This document shows, one piece after another, positions 7,657 through 17,145 of a stretch of 64,000 nt of DNA. Position numbers and translations under genes: made by a program. A model generated the notes under the pieces. It did not search any database. It saw only the letters and a list, made by a program, of their open reading frames with translations, and was not told the origin of the DNA. Each line of letters opens with the position of its first letter. Position 1 is the stretch's first letter. Source of the DNA: Solirubrobacter deserti (GTDB lineage: Bacteria > Actinomycetota > Thermoleophilia > Solirubrobacterales > Solirubrobacteraceae); contig NZ_JAPCID010000003.1 of NCBI RefSeq assembly GCF_027587175.1, positions 80,507 through 144,506 of the forward strand. The letters are read 5' to 3'.

Positions 7657-9194
7657 AGCGGGCCTCGGTGCCAGGGGCCGGTGACGGCGCAGGTCATCCC
7701 CTCGACCGGCGCCTCGGTGAACTCCGCCCGGCCGAACAGGTTGAAGAACATCGTCCGCCCGCTCGGGCTGAACGAGACGCCCGCGAGCTCGGAGCCGTTG
7801 AGCACGTTGACCGCGAGCTCGAAGGCCTCGCCGCGTTGCGTGATCCCGATCAGGCGGTTGACGTTCTCGATGCCCGGCGCGAGCGGGTGCGTGTCCACGG
7901 TGGCCGAGGACGCGTCGTCCTCGCACGCGACCAGGCCGCCCCGCGGCGTGACGGTGAGGTTGTCCGGCGAGTCGAGCTCGGTCGCGGAGCTGGACTCGTA
8001 CACGAGCGTTAGGGTTCCGCCGCTGCGGTGATGGCCGGGCCGGTACGCCCAGACCTGCCCGAAGCCCTCGCGGTAGCCGTCGTCGTTGACGTCCCCGTTC
8101 TTGGCGTTGCCGCCGCTCGTGGAGACGAAGAAGATCGTGCTGTCGTCCTCCCAGCACCCCTCGAGGCGGTTGAACTTCGCGCCGCCCTTGGCCCAGCCCT
8201 GGTTGAAGGTGCTGCGCGGGTCGCCGACCGCCGCGAGCTCCGGATCGGGCTCGTCGATCCGCACCCAGCTCACCGGCAGCCGCATCCCGCGGCGCTGGCC
8301 TTCGCGCAGGTCGACGTTCGGGCGGCCGGCGATCGCCAGCATCTCGAGTGTCCCGCCGCGCGTCAGATCGTCGGGGTTGACCGGCGTATAGCGATAGAAC
8401 CCCGCGCCGACGCCCGAGCCCGGGTCCTCGGTCTCGTAGACGATGCCGGTGCGCTGATCGACGGCGGCGGCCTCGTGGCTGAACCGCCCGGCGGCCGTGA
8501 TCGGGACGCCCGGTTCGAGCTCGTGCGCGTCGCGGTCGACCGGCGTCTGGAAGAGGTAGCCGTGGCGCTTGGCGAAGCGGGCCTCCGGGTCTGCAGAATC
8601 GGGTCCGCCGACCGTCTCCTCCCCCGTCAGCCAGTACCGCCGCCGGAAGGCAATCCCGCCCGCGCAGTTGACCGTCGTGCCATTGAGGCTCACGAAGTCC
8701 TGCACGAGCCGGCGGCGATGCTCGTCATAGACGAGGGTCGTCGTGCCGCCGTACGCCGTCGCGTCGTACGCCTGGCTGCGATCGCCGAGGAGGCCGCCCG
8801 GCGTGCCGGCCGGGTTGCGATCCTCGCTGTTGCGGACGAGACGGACGAGGTGATCGCCGTGGCCGTGCCCGTGGCCGTGGCCCGGGTGCCGGCGGTGCCT
8901 CGGGTTCGCGAACGAGCCCATGCCGTCCAGCGCGAGCGGCGTCGGGTACCCGTCCGACATCGTGCTGCCCGTGTGGCTGAACGTGACGTAGCTGAAGCCG
9001 GCCGGAAGCGCGAGCACCTCGACGCCCCGCTGATCCTTCGTTCGTCTCAGCGGCCCGTACGGCTGAGGGCGATGGCCGTGATTGGCTCTCGCGTTGGCGG
9101 CTGTGAGCCGTTCGAGCGCGCCCAGGCTCGCCAAACCGCCGCCCGCCGCGGCGGCGCGCGCCAGAAACGTCCGCCGATCAAGTCCTGTCTGCAT
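7653..9194 (-). CDS. PhoX-family (DUF839) alkaline phosphatase, Tat-exported
   Basis: The product has 513 residues. A twin-arginine signal (DRRTFLARAAAAGGG) at residues 6-20 indicates export folded through Tat. The body shows the DUF839/PhoX pattern: GFSYVTFSHTG, an NCAGG segment, WLTGEE, and an acidic C-terminal half with CEDDASS. PhoX enzymes are calcium/iron phosphatases; this one sits in the broader DUF839 group, so activity is inferred. A histidine-glycine run (HGHGHGHGD) near residue 110 is unusual and might bind metal. Confidence 0.75.
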   Translation of the reverse strand: MQTGLDRRTFLARAAAAGGGLASLGALERLTAANARANHGHRPQPYGPLRRTKDQRGVEVLALPAGFSYVTFSHTGSTMSDGYPTPLALDGMGSFANPRHRRHPGHGHGHGHGDHLVRLVRNSEDRNPAGTPGGLLGDRSQAYDATAYGGTTTLVYDEHRRRLVQDFVSLNGTTVNCAGGIAFRRRYWLTGEETVGGPDSADPEARFAKRHGYLFQTPVDRDAHELEPGVPITAAGRFSHEAAAVDQRTGIVYETEDPGSGVGAGFYRYTPVNPDDLTRGGTLEMLAIAGRPNVDLREGQRRGMRLPVSWVRIDEPDPELAAVGDPRSTFNQGWAKGGAKFNRLEGCWEDDSTIFFVSTSGGNAKNGDVNDDGYREGFGQVWAYRPGHHRSGGTLTLVYESSSATELDSPDNLTVTPRGGLVACEDDASSATVDTHPLAPGIENVNRLIGITQRGEAFELAVNVLNGSELAGVSFSPSGRTMFFNLFGRAEFTEAPVEGMTCAVTGPWHRGPL

Positions 9195-9293
9195 GTCTCT
9201 CCTCTCCCGCTTTGCAGGACTCGGGGGACACTACGCCTCTCGGAGAGGAAGAACTCCACGGTCAACGTCGGTTGCCGCCATCATGCGCGTTCT

Positions 9294-10121
9294 ATGACCT
9301 CGGTTGTCGGTGCGGGCGAGCGATTCGCCTCCGTGGGCGAAGTGGAGCTGTGCTACGAGACGTTCGGCTCACCGAGCGATCCGGCGCTGCTGCTGATCAT
9401 GGGCATGGGGTTCCAGCTCGTGCACTGGCCGGATGCGTTCTGCGCCTCGCTGGCCGGCCACGGGTTCTTCGTGGTCCGCTTCGACAACCGCGATGCGGGG
9501 CGCTCGACGCACGTGGACGCGCCGTACGGGCTGGAGGACATGGCCGACGACGCCGTCGGCCTCCTCGACGCGCTGGGCGTCAGCGCCGCGCACGTGGCCG
9601 GCGCCTCGTTGGGCGCGATGATCGCGCAGGTCGTCGCCGTGCGGCATCCGTCGCGCGTGCTGTCTCTGGCGTCGCTGATGTCCACGACCGGCGCGCGCGG
9701 CGTCGGCCGCACGTCACCGCGCGTCTTCCTGGCCGCGCTGCGCCGCTCTCGCGATGCGGGCGAGCGGCGCGTGCGGATGTTCTCCGTGATCGGCTCGACC
9801 AGGTTCGAGCAGGACGTCGACTGGATCCGCCGCGTCTCGCGAGTGGCAGCTGCGCGCGATCCGCAGGGTCGCGCGGGGCGGCGCCGTCAGCACCGCGCCG
9901 TTCGCCGCGCCGGCGATCGGACGGGCTCGCTGCGCGCCATTTCGTGCCCGACGGTCGTCATCCACGGATCCGCGGACGTCATGTGCGCGCCGAGCGGCGG
10001 CCGCGCGACCGCCGACGCCATCCCGGGCGCTCGGTTCGAGCTGATCGACGGACTCGGCCACGACCTCCCGCCGGGAGCGTGGCCGCGGATCATCGAGGCG
10101 ATCGTCGCGAACGCTCGTTAG
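9294..10121 (+). CDS. Alpha/beta hydrolase
   Basis: The ATG at 9294 begins a 275-residue protein. It has an HGxG-like oxyanion region (LIMGMGFQLVHWPD), the nucleophile elbow GASLGAM near residue 104, the acid in HGSADVMC and the histidine in GLGHDLPPG. This is the core of the lipase/haloperoxidase-like hydrolases, cytosolic by lack of signal. The lid segment near residues 180-210 is arginine-rich and poorly conserved. The substrate is unknown. The tail overlaps the convergent gene at 10090 by 32 bases. Confidence 0.75.
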   Translation: MTSVVGAGERFASVGEVELCYETFGSPSDPALLLIMGMGFQLVHWPDAFCASLAGHGFFVVRFDNRDAGRSTHVDAPYGLEDMADDAVGLLDALGVSAAHVAGASLGAMIAQVVAVRHPSRVLSLASLMSTTGARGVGRTSPRVFLAALRRSRDAGERRVRMFSVIGSTRFEQDVDWIRRVSRVAAARDPQGRAGRRRQHRAVRRAGDRTGSLRAISCPTVVIHGSADVMCAPSGGRATADAIPGARFELIDGLGHDLPPGAWPRIIEAIVANAR

Positions 10122-10362
10122 CCGCGGCGCGCGCGGCCTTCGCAGCCAGCTTCCCGAGCCGGCGCGCCTCGAGCTTCGTGAGGTTTCTCGGGCGCCCCTT
10201 CGACTTCGTGACGAGCTTGCGCGCCTCTTCGCGCTCCTGTGGCGTGAGCGCCGTCCAGCCGGCCTGCAGCATGAGGAAGACCGTCGTCGCCTGCTTGCGA
10301 AACTCCGGCCACGGGACGTTGCGGACGGTCGCCGGGAGGCGGCGCTTGGACGGCTCGGCCAT
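10090..10362 (-). CDS. Small basic hypothetical protein
   Basis: The 90-residue protein is rich in lysine and arginine, with LTPQEREEARKLVTKSKGRP and an NLTKLEARRLGKLAAKAARA tail. It looks like a helical, nucleic-acid-binding-type small protein. No named family is recognised with confidence. It lies just outside the element's left end, so it belongs to the chromosome. Confidence 0.6.
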   Translation of the reverse strand: MAEPSKRRLPATVRNVPWPEFRKQATTVFLMLQAGWTALTPQEREEARKLVTKSKGRPRNLTKLEARRLGKLAAKAARAAANERSRRSPR

Positions 10363-10504
10363 TCCCTCGAGGGTACCGGCGCACGATCCTGACGAGCGAA
10401 AGACCGGCGCGCTTTGAGCACCGCCTTCGGCACTCCGGCGGCGCTGGCGGTGGGACGTTGGCGTGGGCGCGCTGACGGCCCGCGATTCAGGGACGAGCGA
10501 AGGC

Positions 10505-10550
10505 CAGAGCCCTCTGCCGGACTCGAACCGGCGACCCCTTCCTTACCATG
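10505..10550. repeat. attL, 46-bp tRNA-Thr 3' fragment
   Basis: This copy is identical to 32253-32298. It covers the 3' side of tRNA-Thr from the anticodon loop to the discriminator region, plus four bases beyond. The acceptor 5' strand and D arm are absent, so it is a non-functional tRNA remnant left by integration. Confidence 0.92.
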
Positions 10551-10740
10551 CTGGCCTGGATCGACTTGGCGTCCGGCGTCGAGGTGCGTCTTGCCTGCAA
10601 ACGCGGGGTTTTCGCCTTGACCGGGTAAGCGGTCGGTTGCGTCCGTTCCGCACATGTGTGTCATGGGTGCGGGACGCTGGTCGAGATCTCTTTGTTCCCC
10701 GGGCCGGCTCGGCGGGCTTAAGGGATGTGCGGGTGATCTC

Positions 10741-10914
10741 GTGAGGGCGACCGAGCTGCGGGTCGCGTTGATCGTACGCGAGTGCGCCGGCCGCTTCGAG
10801 GCCGAGGTGGAGGGCTACCCGTTGCTGCGCGAGTCGGGGCGCACGCCGTGGGAAGCGGTGAACCGTCTGGTGGGTGCGCATCGGGCGCTGCTGGAGCGGC
10901 GGTGGTCGGCATGA
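10741..10914 (+). CDS. Small hypothetical protein, HicB-like fragment, element left end
   Basis: The GTG at 10741 gives 57 residues, with RVALIVRECAGRFEAEVEGY followed by a helix that includes PWEAVNRLVGAHRALL. The pattern of a strand pair followed by an amphipathic helix resembles the short HicB/UPF0150 fold (EV.G.P....G.T..EA). The stop overlaps the next ATG. It is the first gene of the rightward transfer operon. The function is not known. Confidence 0.45.
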   Translation: MRATELRVALIVRECAGRFEAEVEGYPLLRESGRTPWEAVNRLVGAHRALLERRWSA

Positions 10915-11075
10915 GGGCCGATGTTGTCAGAGTCAAAACTTCCTGCTCAGAGGATGTTTCTGAGTTGTTGCGAATCAGCCCGGCGAAGGTCGATGACATC
11001 CGGCCCAGGTGCAACGGTCGGGTTCGTCGTCTGTCGATCGACGGGGAGGTGTGGCTGTGGCCCACCTGCGAGTAG
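10911..11075 (+). CDS. Small hypothetical protein in transfer operon
   Basis: The 54-residue frame starts with an ATG overlapping the previous stop (ATGA) and ends inside the start region of the tcpC-like gene. It shows a conserved-looking DIRPRCNGRVRRLSIDGEVW segment and ends WLWPTCE. It is not recognised. Coupling on both sides supports translation. Confidence 0.35.
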   Translation: MRADVVRVKTSCSEDVSELLRISPAKVDDIRPRCNGRVRRLSIDGEVWLWPTCE

Positions 11076-11953
11076 GCGCGGTCTCGCGCGGTCCGCGTCG
11101 CGGTGTTGTGCGGACTCCTGGCGGGCTGGTCAAACGGCTCGGACGGGCGGTGTTGTGGCTGCTCGTGCTGGTGCTGTTGCTGCGTGGCGTGGCGAGCGTG
11201 ATGGAGCCGCGCAGGCCGGGCGCCGTCGCCGCGACGGCTAAGCCCGCGGTTGCATCGTGGCCGGACGACGAGGTCCGGGCGTTCGCGTCGGATTTCGCGC
11301 GTGCGTATCTGACGTACAACGCGAAGGACCCGGAGGCGTCTGAGTCGGCGATCCGGGCGTTCGTGGGGCCGGAGCTGGCGAGCTCGGTCGTGCCGGAGTA
11401 CGGCGAGGATGCGCCGCGGCGGGCGGTCGGGTCGGTTTCGGTGGCGCGCGTGCTCCGGGTCGATGACTCGCGGGCGTTGGTGACGGTGGCGGCCGCGGCG
11501 ACCGGCGGTACGCGATATCTGACGGTTCCGGTGGCGCGGGATGCGCGCGGCGGTCTGGTGGTCTCGGATCTGCCGTCGCTGGCGGCGCCGCCCACGTTGG
11601 CGTCGGCGCCGCAGATGTCGGGCGAGTCGCTGCCGGCGAGTGAGCGCGCGCCGATCGAGGACGTGGTCTCGAGGTTCCTGACGGCCTACCTCGCCGGTGA
11701 TGCGGGGGAGCTGTCGTTTTTCACGCCGACCGGCGTGCGGATCGGTGCGCTCGCGGCCGAGCACGAGCTGGTCGACGTGACGTCGTTGGCCTTGGTGGCG
11801 CCCGCGCAGGGACGCGTGCGCGAGGTGATGGCGACCGTCCGCGCCAAGGACGCGGCGACGGGCGCGACCTACGGGCTGCGCTACCGGCTGCAGCTCGTTC
11901 GCGAAGACCGCTGGCTGGTCGCGGCGGTCAATTCTTCGAAGAAGGCGGGATGA
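11057..11953 (+). CDS. TcpC-like conjugal transfer protein (VirB8-like)
   Basis: The start GTG 11057 is preferred because GGGGAGG lies at a proper distance; GTG 11051 is too close. The 298-residue protein has one N-terminal membrane segment (LWLLVLVLLLRGVASVM). Two tandem NTF2-like domains follow, at about residues 65-160 and 190-290, the layout of TcpC/Orf13 from pCW3 and Tn916 (PF12642). TcpC is the VirB8-like scaffold of Gram-positive transfer channels. The product overlaps the next gene by ATGA. Confidence 0.75.
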   Translation: MAHLRVGAVSRGPRRGVVRTPGGLVKRLGRAVLWLLVLVLLLRGVASVMEPRRPGAVAATAKPAVASWPDDEVRAFASDFARAYLTYNAKDPEASESAIRAFVGPELASSVVPEYGEDAPRRAVGSVSVARVLRVDDSRALVTVAAAATGGTRYLTVPVARDARGGLVVSDLPSLAAPPTLASAPQMSGESLPASERAPIEDVVSRFLTAYLAGDAGELSFFTPTGVRIGALAAEHELVDVTSLALVAPAQGRVREVMATVRAKDAATGATYGLRYRLQLVREDRWLVAAVNSSKKAG

Positions 11954-12258
11954 GAACGATGCGCAAGTTGATGACGGGCGCGGCGGTGACCGCGTGCGCT
12001 TGGTCGGTGGCGGCCTCGGCCTATGCCCAGGGCGACGGCGAGAAGGTCGGCGAGAACATCGGCAACCTGCTCGGCGGCTGGGCCCAGAGCCTGTACGTCG
12101 GCATCGCCGCTGTCGTGGCGCTGATGTTCCTGCTGAACCGGCGGTTCGCGGACTTGGCGGTCTTCATGGTCGCGGCGCTGATCGTGGGCGGCTTCGTGAT
12201 GGCCCCGAACGATGTTGCCGGCACGGTCCAGGACATCTGGAAGACGATCACGGGCTGA
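11950..12258 (+). CDS. Small secreted/membrane protein of the transfer channel
   Basis: The 102-residue protein has a signal peptide (ending ASAYAQ), then two hydrophobic helices, YVGIAAVVALMFLLN and LAVFMVAALIVGGFVMA. Size and topology resemble VirB2/TrbC-type pilins or TcpD-like small channel proteins. The placement between TcpC and TcpE fits. Which one it is cannot be settled from sequence alone. Confidence 0.65.
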   Translation: MRTMRKLMTGAAVTACAWSVAASAYAQGDGEKVGENIGNLLGGWAQSLYVGIAAVVALMFLLNRRFADLAVFMVAALIVGGFVMAPNDVAGTVQDIWKTITG

Positions 12259-12773
12259 TGTCCGAGCGGTTCGTCATCCGCTCCTACCGGCGCGTGTTCG
12301 AGGTCGACCGGCGCATCTACCGCGTAGACCGCTGGGCGCTTCCCGTGCCCGGCGGCGTGCCGCTGCGGGCGGTCGGCTACTTCGCCGCGACGGTGCTGCT
12401 GGTCGTGCTGCTCGGCGACCTGCTGGCGTTCCTGTCGCCGCCGCTGCGCTACGTGGTGCTGCCGCTCGCGGTCGCGGTGCTCGGCGTCCAGGCCGCGCCG
12501 GATGGACGAACCGCTCATCGCTTCGCCTGGGACTGGCTGCGTTGTCGTGTGCGGGCGCATCGCCGCTCCGCCGGCCGTGTCGTGCCGCTCGACGGTGAGC
12601 CGGTGCGCTGGGACGGCGAGCTGGCGGTGCGCTGGGACGCTGACGCTCCCGCCCTGCATCCTGCGCGCGTGGTGGGGCCGGCGCGCGTGACGTTCAACGT
12701 GCCCACGACGCTCGGCGAGCCGGGCGGCGCCGTCGTGTTGTGCGCGCGGACTGAGATGGAGATCCGGCCATGA
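12258..12773 (+). CDS. TcpE-family conjugal transfer membrane protein
   Basis: The ATG at 12258 overlaps the preceding TGA. The 171-residue product begins IRSYRRVFEVDRRIYRVD, then LPVPGGVPLRAVGY. Two membrane helices (about residues 40-60 and 63-82) and a basic, partly beta tail follow. This is the TcpE/Tn916 Orf17 pattern. TcpE is an inner-membrane partner of the VirB4 ATPase, which is the next gene (4-bp ATGA overlap). Confidence 0.65.
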   Translation: MSERFVIRSYRRVFEVDRRIYRVDRWALPVPGGVPLRAVGYFAATVLLVVLLGDLLAFLSPPLRYVVLPLAVAVLGVQAAPDGRTAHRFAWDWLRCRVRAHRRSAGRVVPLDGEPVRWDGELAVRWDADAPALHPARVVGPARVTFNVPTTLGEPGGAVVLCARTEMEIRP

Positions 12774-15181
12774 CGCGCTTCCCGCTGCGCTACGCGCATC
12801 AGAACATCCTCGTCGGCCAGGGTGACGCGCGGGCCGCGCTGTTTCGCGTGGACACGGTCTCGTATCCGTTCCTGGCGGTCGCGGACAAGCGCGAGTGGCT
12901 GCGGCGGCCGGCGCGGTTCGCGTTCGCGGTCGAGGCCGACTTCTCGCTGTGGCGGGTGTGCCGCGCCTATCCGGCCGCCGGCTACGCCGATCAGGCGATG
13001 GCGCTGCTCGACGAGCGCGGGCAGTCCGCGGCGGCGTGGCGCGCATACCTGAACGGGCACGAGGCGCACCTGCGCGAGCTGCGCTCGTTCACGCCCGAGG
13101 TCTACCTAGCGGTGTCCCTGCCGTCACAACGCTCGGCCGGTGTCGACCGGATGCGCCGGCGGATCGAGGGCCTGTTCGGCGTCGAGCATCCGGTACCGAT
13201 CCCGGCGTCAGACATCGACGCCCTGGTCGCCGCCGAGGAACGCGCCTTCCGCCGCGCCGAAGCGGCACTGCCCGTGCGCCGCGCCACGACGCGCGAGCTG
13301 CAGTGGCTGCTGCGCCGCGCCGCGAGCCGTGGCGTCGCCGAGCCCGCACTCGATGACCACTGGGAGCCGAGCGCGCTGATCGTTGAGACCGCGTACGGCC
13401 AACCGGCCTACGAGCCGCTCGGCACCGACATCGTGCGTCACTGCAACGCGCCGGTGTTCGAGCAGGACCGCGCCCTGGTGGTTGACGCCGAAGCGGGCCG
13501 CACGCATCAGGCGATGCTCGGGATGGGCGCCTTGCCTGAGGAGTCCGAGTTTCCGGGCGGCGCGGAGCTGCTGTTCTCGCCGCTGGAGGCGCTGCCGTTC
13601 CCGGTCGACGTGGTGCTGCACGCGCGCTGGCTGGGCAACCGGGAGGCGATCTCGCGTGTGCGCCGGCGGATCGTCGACGCCGACGTGGCCTTCTCTGAGC
13701 AGCTGCAGTCCACGCACGGGCCGCTGTCGTACGTGGCCGAGGAGAACCGGGCGCTCGCGCGGGAGCTGGACGCCTACCTGCAGTCGCATGAGCGGCCGCC
13801 GCTGCTCAACGTCGCGATCTCGCTCGCGGTCGGCGCACCGTCGGAGGGGGAGCTGGAGCAGCGCGTCGAGGCACTCGTGCACCGATACGGCACCGTCGCG
13901 CTGCATCGCCCGCTCGGGCTGCAGCCCGCGCTGTTTCTCGATCACCTGCCACGCGCCGATGGCGGCACCGTGCGTGACTACGCCGACGTGCTGACGATCG
14001 AACAGTTCGGCGCGTTGATGCCGATCGGCACCCACCAGGCCGGCTCCGAGCGCGGCGTGCTGATCGGCCGCACGCTCGCCGGCGGCGCACGACCTGTCCG
14101 CTTTGATGTGACCGAGGCGTCTCGCGCCGGACGGCCGCCGTCGATCCTGCTCGCCGGGACACTTGGGTCCGGGAAGACGATCGCGGCCGAGCTGCTCGCC
14201 TTCCAGGCCGAGCGTCGCGGCTCGCTGGTGGTCGACGTCGATCCCAAGCCCGACCACAACCTCGAAGGCCTGCCGGAGCTCGACGGTCGTGTCCATGTGA
14301 TCGAGCTTTCCGGGGATGACCGCTACCGCGGGCTGCTGGACCCGCTGTCCGTCGCGCCCGAGTCGCTGCGCGAGGACCTCGCGAGCTCCTACCTGGTCGA
14401 TCTGCTGCCGCAGTCCCCACCGGCGTGGGAGACGCAGGTCCGCAAGGCCGTCCGCCAGGCGATCGAGTCGCCGGCTCCAAGCTGCCTGCGGGTGCTGGAG
14501 CTGCTGCTCGCTTCATCGGACTCCGATGCCCGGGCGGCCGGTGAGGCGCTGAGCGTGTGGGCCGACTCGGGCGTCGCCCGCCTCGGCTTCGGCGACGGTG
14601 ATCGCGCCCGGGTCGCCGCGCAGCGTCCGGTGACGACAATCAAAGCCCGCGGCCTCTCGCTCCCCGCTCCCGGGATCGCCCGCGGCGACTACGACCAGGC
14701 CGAGCGGCTCGGCGTCGCGACCCTGAAGCTGATCGCCGCCTACGCGATGCGGCTCGTGGCCGGCGACCGCTCGGTGCACAAGGTCGTGCTCTTCGACGAG
14801 GCCTGGTTCCTGCTCGCGTCCCGCGACGGCCGGCGCCTGATCGACCGGCTCAACCGGCTCGGTCGCGCGGAGAACGCGACGCTGATCCTCGCCACCCAGC
14901 AGCTCACCGACGTCGGCGAGATCGAGAACCTGATCGGCACGCGGTTCATCTTCGGCCAGGAGACCGCGGCCGAAGCGCGCCGCGCGCTGGAGCTGCTCGG
15001 GCTCGATCCCGAGGATCGCGCGCTGGTCGAGCGCGTCCGTTCCTACCGGCGCGGGCGGTGCCTGATGCGCGACATCGACGATCGCGTCGCCGAGCTGCAG
15101 ATCGAGACCGTGCACGAGCACCTGCTGCGGATCCTGGACACCTCCCCAGGCGCCCGCCCGGTCCTGGAGGCCGCGGCATGA
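12770..15181 (+). CDS. VirB4-like conjugation ATPase
   Basis: The 803-residue protein has an N-terminal VirB4 domain and a C-terminal P-loop ATPase. Walker A is GTLGSGKT near residue 465; Walker B is VVLFDEAWFLL near 670; LILATQQLTD follows about 30 residues on. VirB4 powers assembly of the T4SS and substrate transfer at the inner membrane. Length matches family members in Gram-positive elements. It is sandwiched between TcpE-like and VirB6-like genes with ATGA overlaps on both sides. Confidence 0.9.
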   Translation: MTRFPLRYAHQNILVGQGDARAALFRVDTVSYPFLAVADKREWLRRPARFAFAVEADFSLWRVCRAYPAAGYADQAMALLDERGQSAAAWRAYLNGHEAHLRELRSFTPEVYLAVSLPSQRSAGVDRMRRRIEGLFGVEHPVPIPASDIDALVAAEERAFRRAEAALPVRRATTRELQWLLRRAASRGVAEPALDDHWEPSALIVETAYGQPAYEPLGTDIVRHCNAPVFEQDRALVVDAEAGRTHQAMLGMGALPEESEFPGGAELLFSPLEALPFPVDVVLHARWLGNREAISRVRRRIVDADVAFSEQLQSTHGPLSYVAEENRALARELDAYLQSHERPPLLNVAISLAVGAPSEGELEQRVEALVHRYGTVALHRPLGLQPALFLDHLPRADGGTVRDYADVLTIEQFGALMPIGTHQAGSERGVLIGRTLAGGARPVRFDVTEASRAGRPPSILLAGTLGSGKTIAAELLAFQAERRGSLVVDVDPKPDHNLEGLPELDGRVHVIELSGDDRYRGLLDPLSVAPESLREDLASSYLVDLLPQSPPAWETQVRKAVRQAIESPAPSCLRVLELLLASSDSDARAAGEALSVWADSGVARLGFGDGDRARVAAQRPVTTIKARGLSLPAPGIARGDYDQAERLGVATLKLIAAYAMRLVAGDRSVHKVVLFDEAWFLLASRDGRRLIDRLNRLGRAENATLILATQQLTDVGEIENLIGTRFIFGQETAAEARRALELLGLDPEDRALVERVRSYRRGRCLMRDIDDRVAELQIETVHEHLLRILDTSPGARPVLEAAA

Positions 15182-17145
15182 CCAAGGTGCTCGTCCTCGC
15201 GCTCGCCCTCGTGCTGCTCGCGTGGCCGGGGGCGAGCGCCGAGTACCGCGGCAGCGACCTGCTCGGGAACGTCTCGCCGCAGTCCCAGGTCGACGGCGGG
15301 CTCGCCGATCGCTATCCGCTGTCGGCGTACGCGCTCGACTACCACGTCGACGTCGGCGTGACCGAGCCTGAGGGCATCCCGCCGATGATCGCCCAGTGGG
15401 CCGCCGCGCAGATCTGGAGCGCGACCTCGCTGCTGGTCAAGTGCACGATCGACCTGCTCACGTGGGCGTTCTCGCTCGACCTGCTCAACGGGGGCGACGG
15501 GGCGCTGAAGCCGATCGGCGACGCGATCACCAACCTCTACGAGAACGTCATCGGCCAGGCCTGGATCGTCGTCGCGATCCTCGTCGCCGGCATCTGGGCG
15601 ATCTGGAAGGCGCTCGTGCAGCGCCGCTACACCGAGACCGCCGGCGCGCTCGCCGTCTCGGTGCTGTTCGTGCTGCTGGCGCTGTTCTTCGTCTACCAGC
15701 CCGAGCGCACCGTCGGCCAGGCTTCCCAGTGGACGAACCAGCTCTCGAACGCGTTTCTCTCTGGCGCGAACTCCGGCTCTTTGGATGATCCGCAGGGCGC
15801 CAAGCGTCAGGTCGCCGATCACCTGTTCGAGACGCTGGTCGTGCAGCCGTGGGCGGTGCTGCAGTTTGGCGGGCTCACGCACTGTGTCGACACCGACCGG
15901 CTCGATGACGACGGCTTCCCGCGCCCGGTCAGCCCGCACGACCCGGCGCGCGACGTCTGCCGCGACCACCTCAAGCAGGGCAAGGACGGCCACGGCGGCT
16001 ACGCGTCCCGCTACCTCGCTCAGCGCCCGGGCTCGGAGGAACGGAAGGCCGAGTACGACGCGCTGCGTGAAGGGCAGGCGCCCAACGATCCGCAGTTCCG
16101 CGGCTACCAGGTCGACAAGGCCGACGCGCCCGCCGTCGACGCCCAGCAGGCCGGCGGCGCCTACCAGCGCCTGACCTTCTCGGTCGTCGTGCTGATCGGC
16201 GCGCTCGGGGCCGTCGCGCTGCTCGGCTTCCTCTCGCTGGCCGTGATCCTCGCCCAGGTCGTCGCGCTCGTGCTGCTCGGCTTCGCCCCGGTCGCGCTGA
16301 TCGTCGGCATCTTCCCCGGCGCCGGCCACGCCTTCTTCAAGACGTGGCTGTCCAAGCTGGCGACCGCGATCTTCATCAAGGCGCTCTACTCGCTCGTGAT
16401 CGCGATCGTCCTCGCCGTGAGCGCGGCGCTGACCGCGAGCACCGGCTCGCTGGGCTTCCTGCTGGCCTTCGGGCTGCAGACGATCTTCTTCTGGGCGATC
16501 TTCCTGTACCGCAAGCAGATCACCGGCCGGCTCGTCGCCGCCACCTCCGGCAGCCCGGACGCCCCGAAGGTCCCCCGCATGACCGTCGTGCAGAAGGGCG
16601 CGGTCGCCGCCAGCCATCCGTTCACGGCGCTCGCCGGCGTCACCGCGGGTCGCATGAGCCGCCAGGAGAGCGCGCTCGCCGGCTCCGAGAAGACCCGCTC
16701 GGCGAAGACGCCCGAACCCGCACCGGCCGCGACGACCGATCACGCATCCGCCTCTGGCCCGAACGGCACGCTCGCGGCCACCGACGGCCACGTCTCCCGC
16801 GCCAACGACTCCGCGCCCGCCGCAAGCAAGGGCCACAGCGGCGGAGGCGTCGCCGTGCTCGCCCCGCCAAGCAAGCCCGCCGAGGCCCCCAGCGCAACCG
16901 CCACGGCGGCCCCGGCCGTCGTCCTCGGCGATCCGCTGCAGGCACCTGCGTCATCTGCAGACAGTGCGGCTGCCTCGTCGCCGGCTACGCCTCCGCGCTC
17001 CGCTCCGGCGACGCGTGAGCCGTCCGCTCCGGCTGCCGAGCCGACACCGCGCGACTCGCACGAGGACGTCATGCGTCGCGCCCGCGAGCTGCGCGAGCGC
17101 CCGCACGAGCCGATCAACCGCGGCGACACCTGGGACCGTGCTTGA
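15178..17145 (+). CDS. VirB6/TrbL-like polytopic transfer protein
   Basis: The ATG at 15178 overlaps the VirB4 stop. The 655-residue protein starts with a signal sequence (VLVLALALVLLAWPGASA). Several membrane helices follow: about 140-160, 180-200, and a group at 340-450 with LVLLGFAPVALIVGIFPGAG. The cytoplasmic tail is proline/alanine/serine-rich and charged. This is the plan of VirB6-like channel proteins (TcpH/Orf15 type). The disordered tail is long but common in actinobacterial versions. Confidence 0.75.
   Translation: MTKVLVLALALVLLAWPGASAEYRGSDLLGNVSPQSQVDGGLADRYPLSAYALDYHVDVGVTEPEGIPPMIAQWAAAQIWSATSLLVKCTIDLLTWAFSLDLLNGGDGALKPIGDAITNLYENVIGQAWIVVAILVAGIWAIWKALVQRRYTETAGALAVSVLFVLLALFFVYQPERTVGQASQWTNQLSNAFLSGANSGSLDDPQGAKRQVADHLFETLVVQPWAVLQFGGLTHCVDTDRLDDDGFPRPVSPHDPARDVCRDHLKQGKDGHGGYASRYLAQRPGSEERKAEYDALREGQAPNDPQFRGYQVDKADAPAVDAQQAGGAYQRLTFSVVVLIGALGAVALLGFLSLAVILAQVVALVLLGFAPVALIVGIFPGAGHAFFKTWLSKLATAIFIKALYSLVIAIVLAVSAALTASTGSLGFLLAFGLQTIFFWAIFLYRKQITGRLVAATSGSPDAPKVPRMTVVQKGAVAASHPFTALAGVTAGRMSRQESALAGSEKTRSAKTPEPAPAATTDHASASGPNGTLAATDGHVSRANDSAPAASKGHSGGGVAVLAPPSKPAEAPSATATAAPAVVLGDPLQAPASSADSAAASSPATPPRSAPATREPSAPAAEPTPRDSHEDVMRRARELRERPHEPINRGDTWDRA

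Noticed and set aside
8028..9293. Very long plus-strand frame opposite the PhoX gene
   Set aside because: It is a shadow of the minus-strand gene; only the part from 9294 has a protein family pattern.
9810..9960. Possible paired frameshift in the alpha/beta hydrolase lid (arginine-rich segment)
   Set aside because: Other frames do not give a better family match, and the serine, acid and histidine motifs stay in one frame.
10414..10744. Open frames here containing a proline/arginine-rich LPDSNRRPLPYH-type segment
   Set aside because: This is the translation of the tRNA-Thr fragment in attL, a well-known false ORF. No gene is called.
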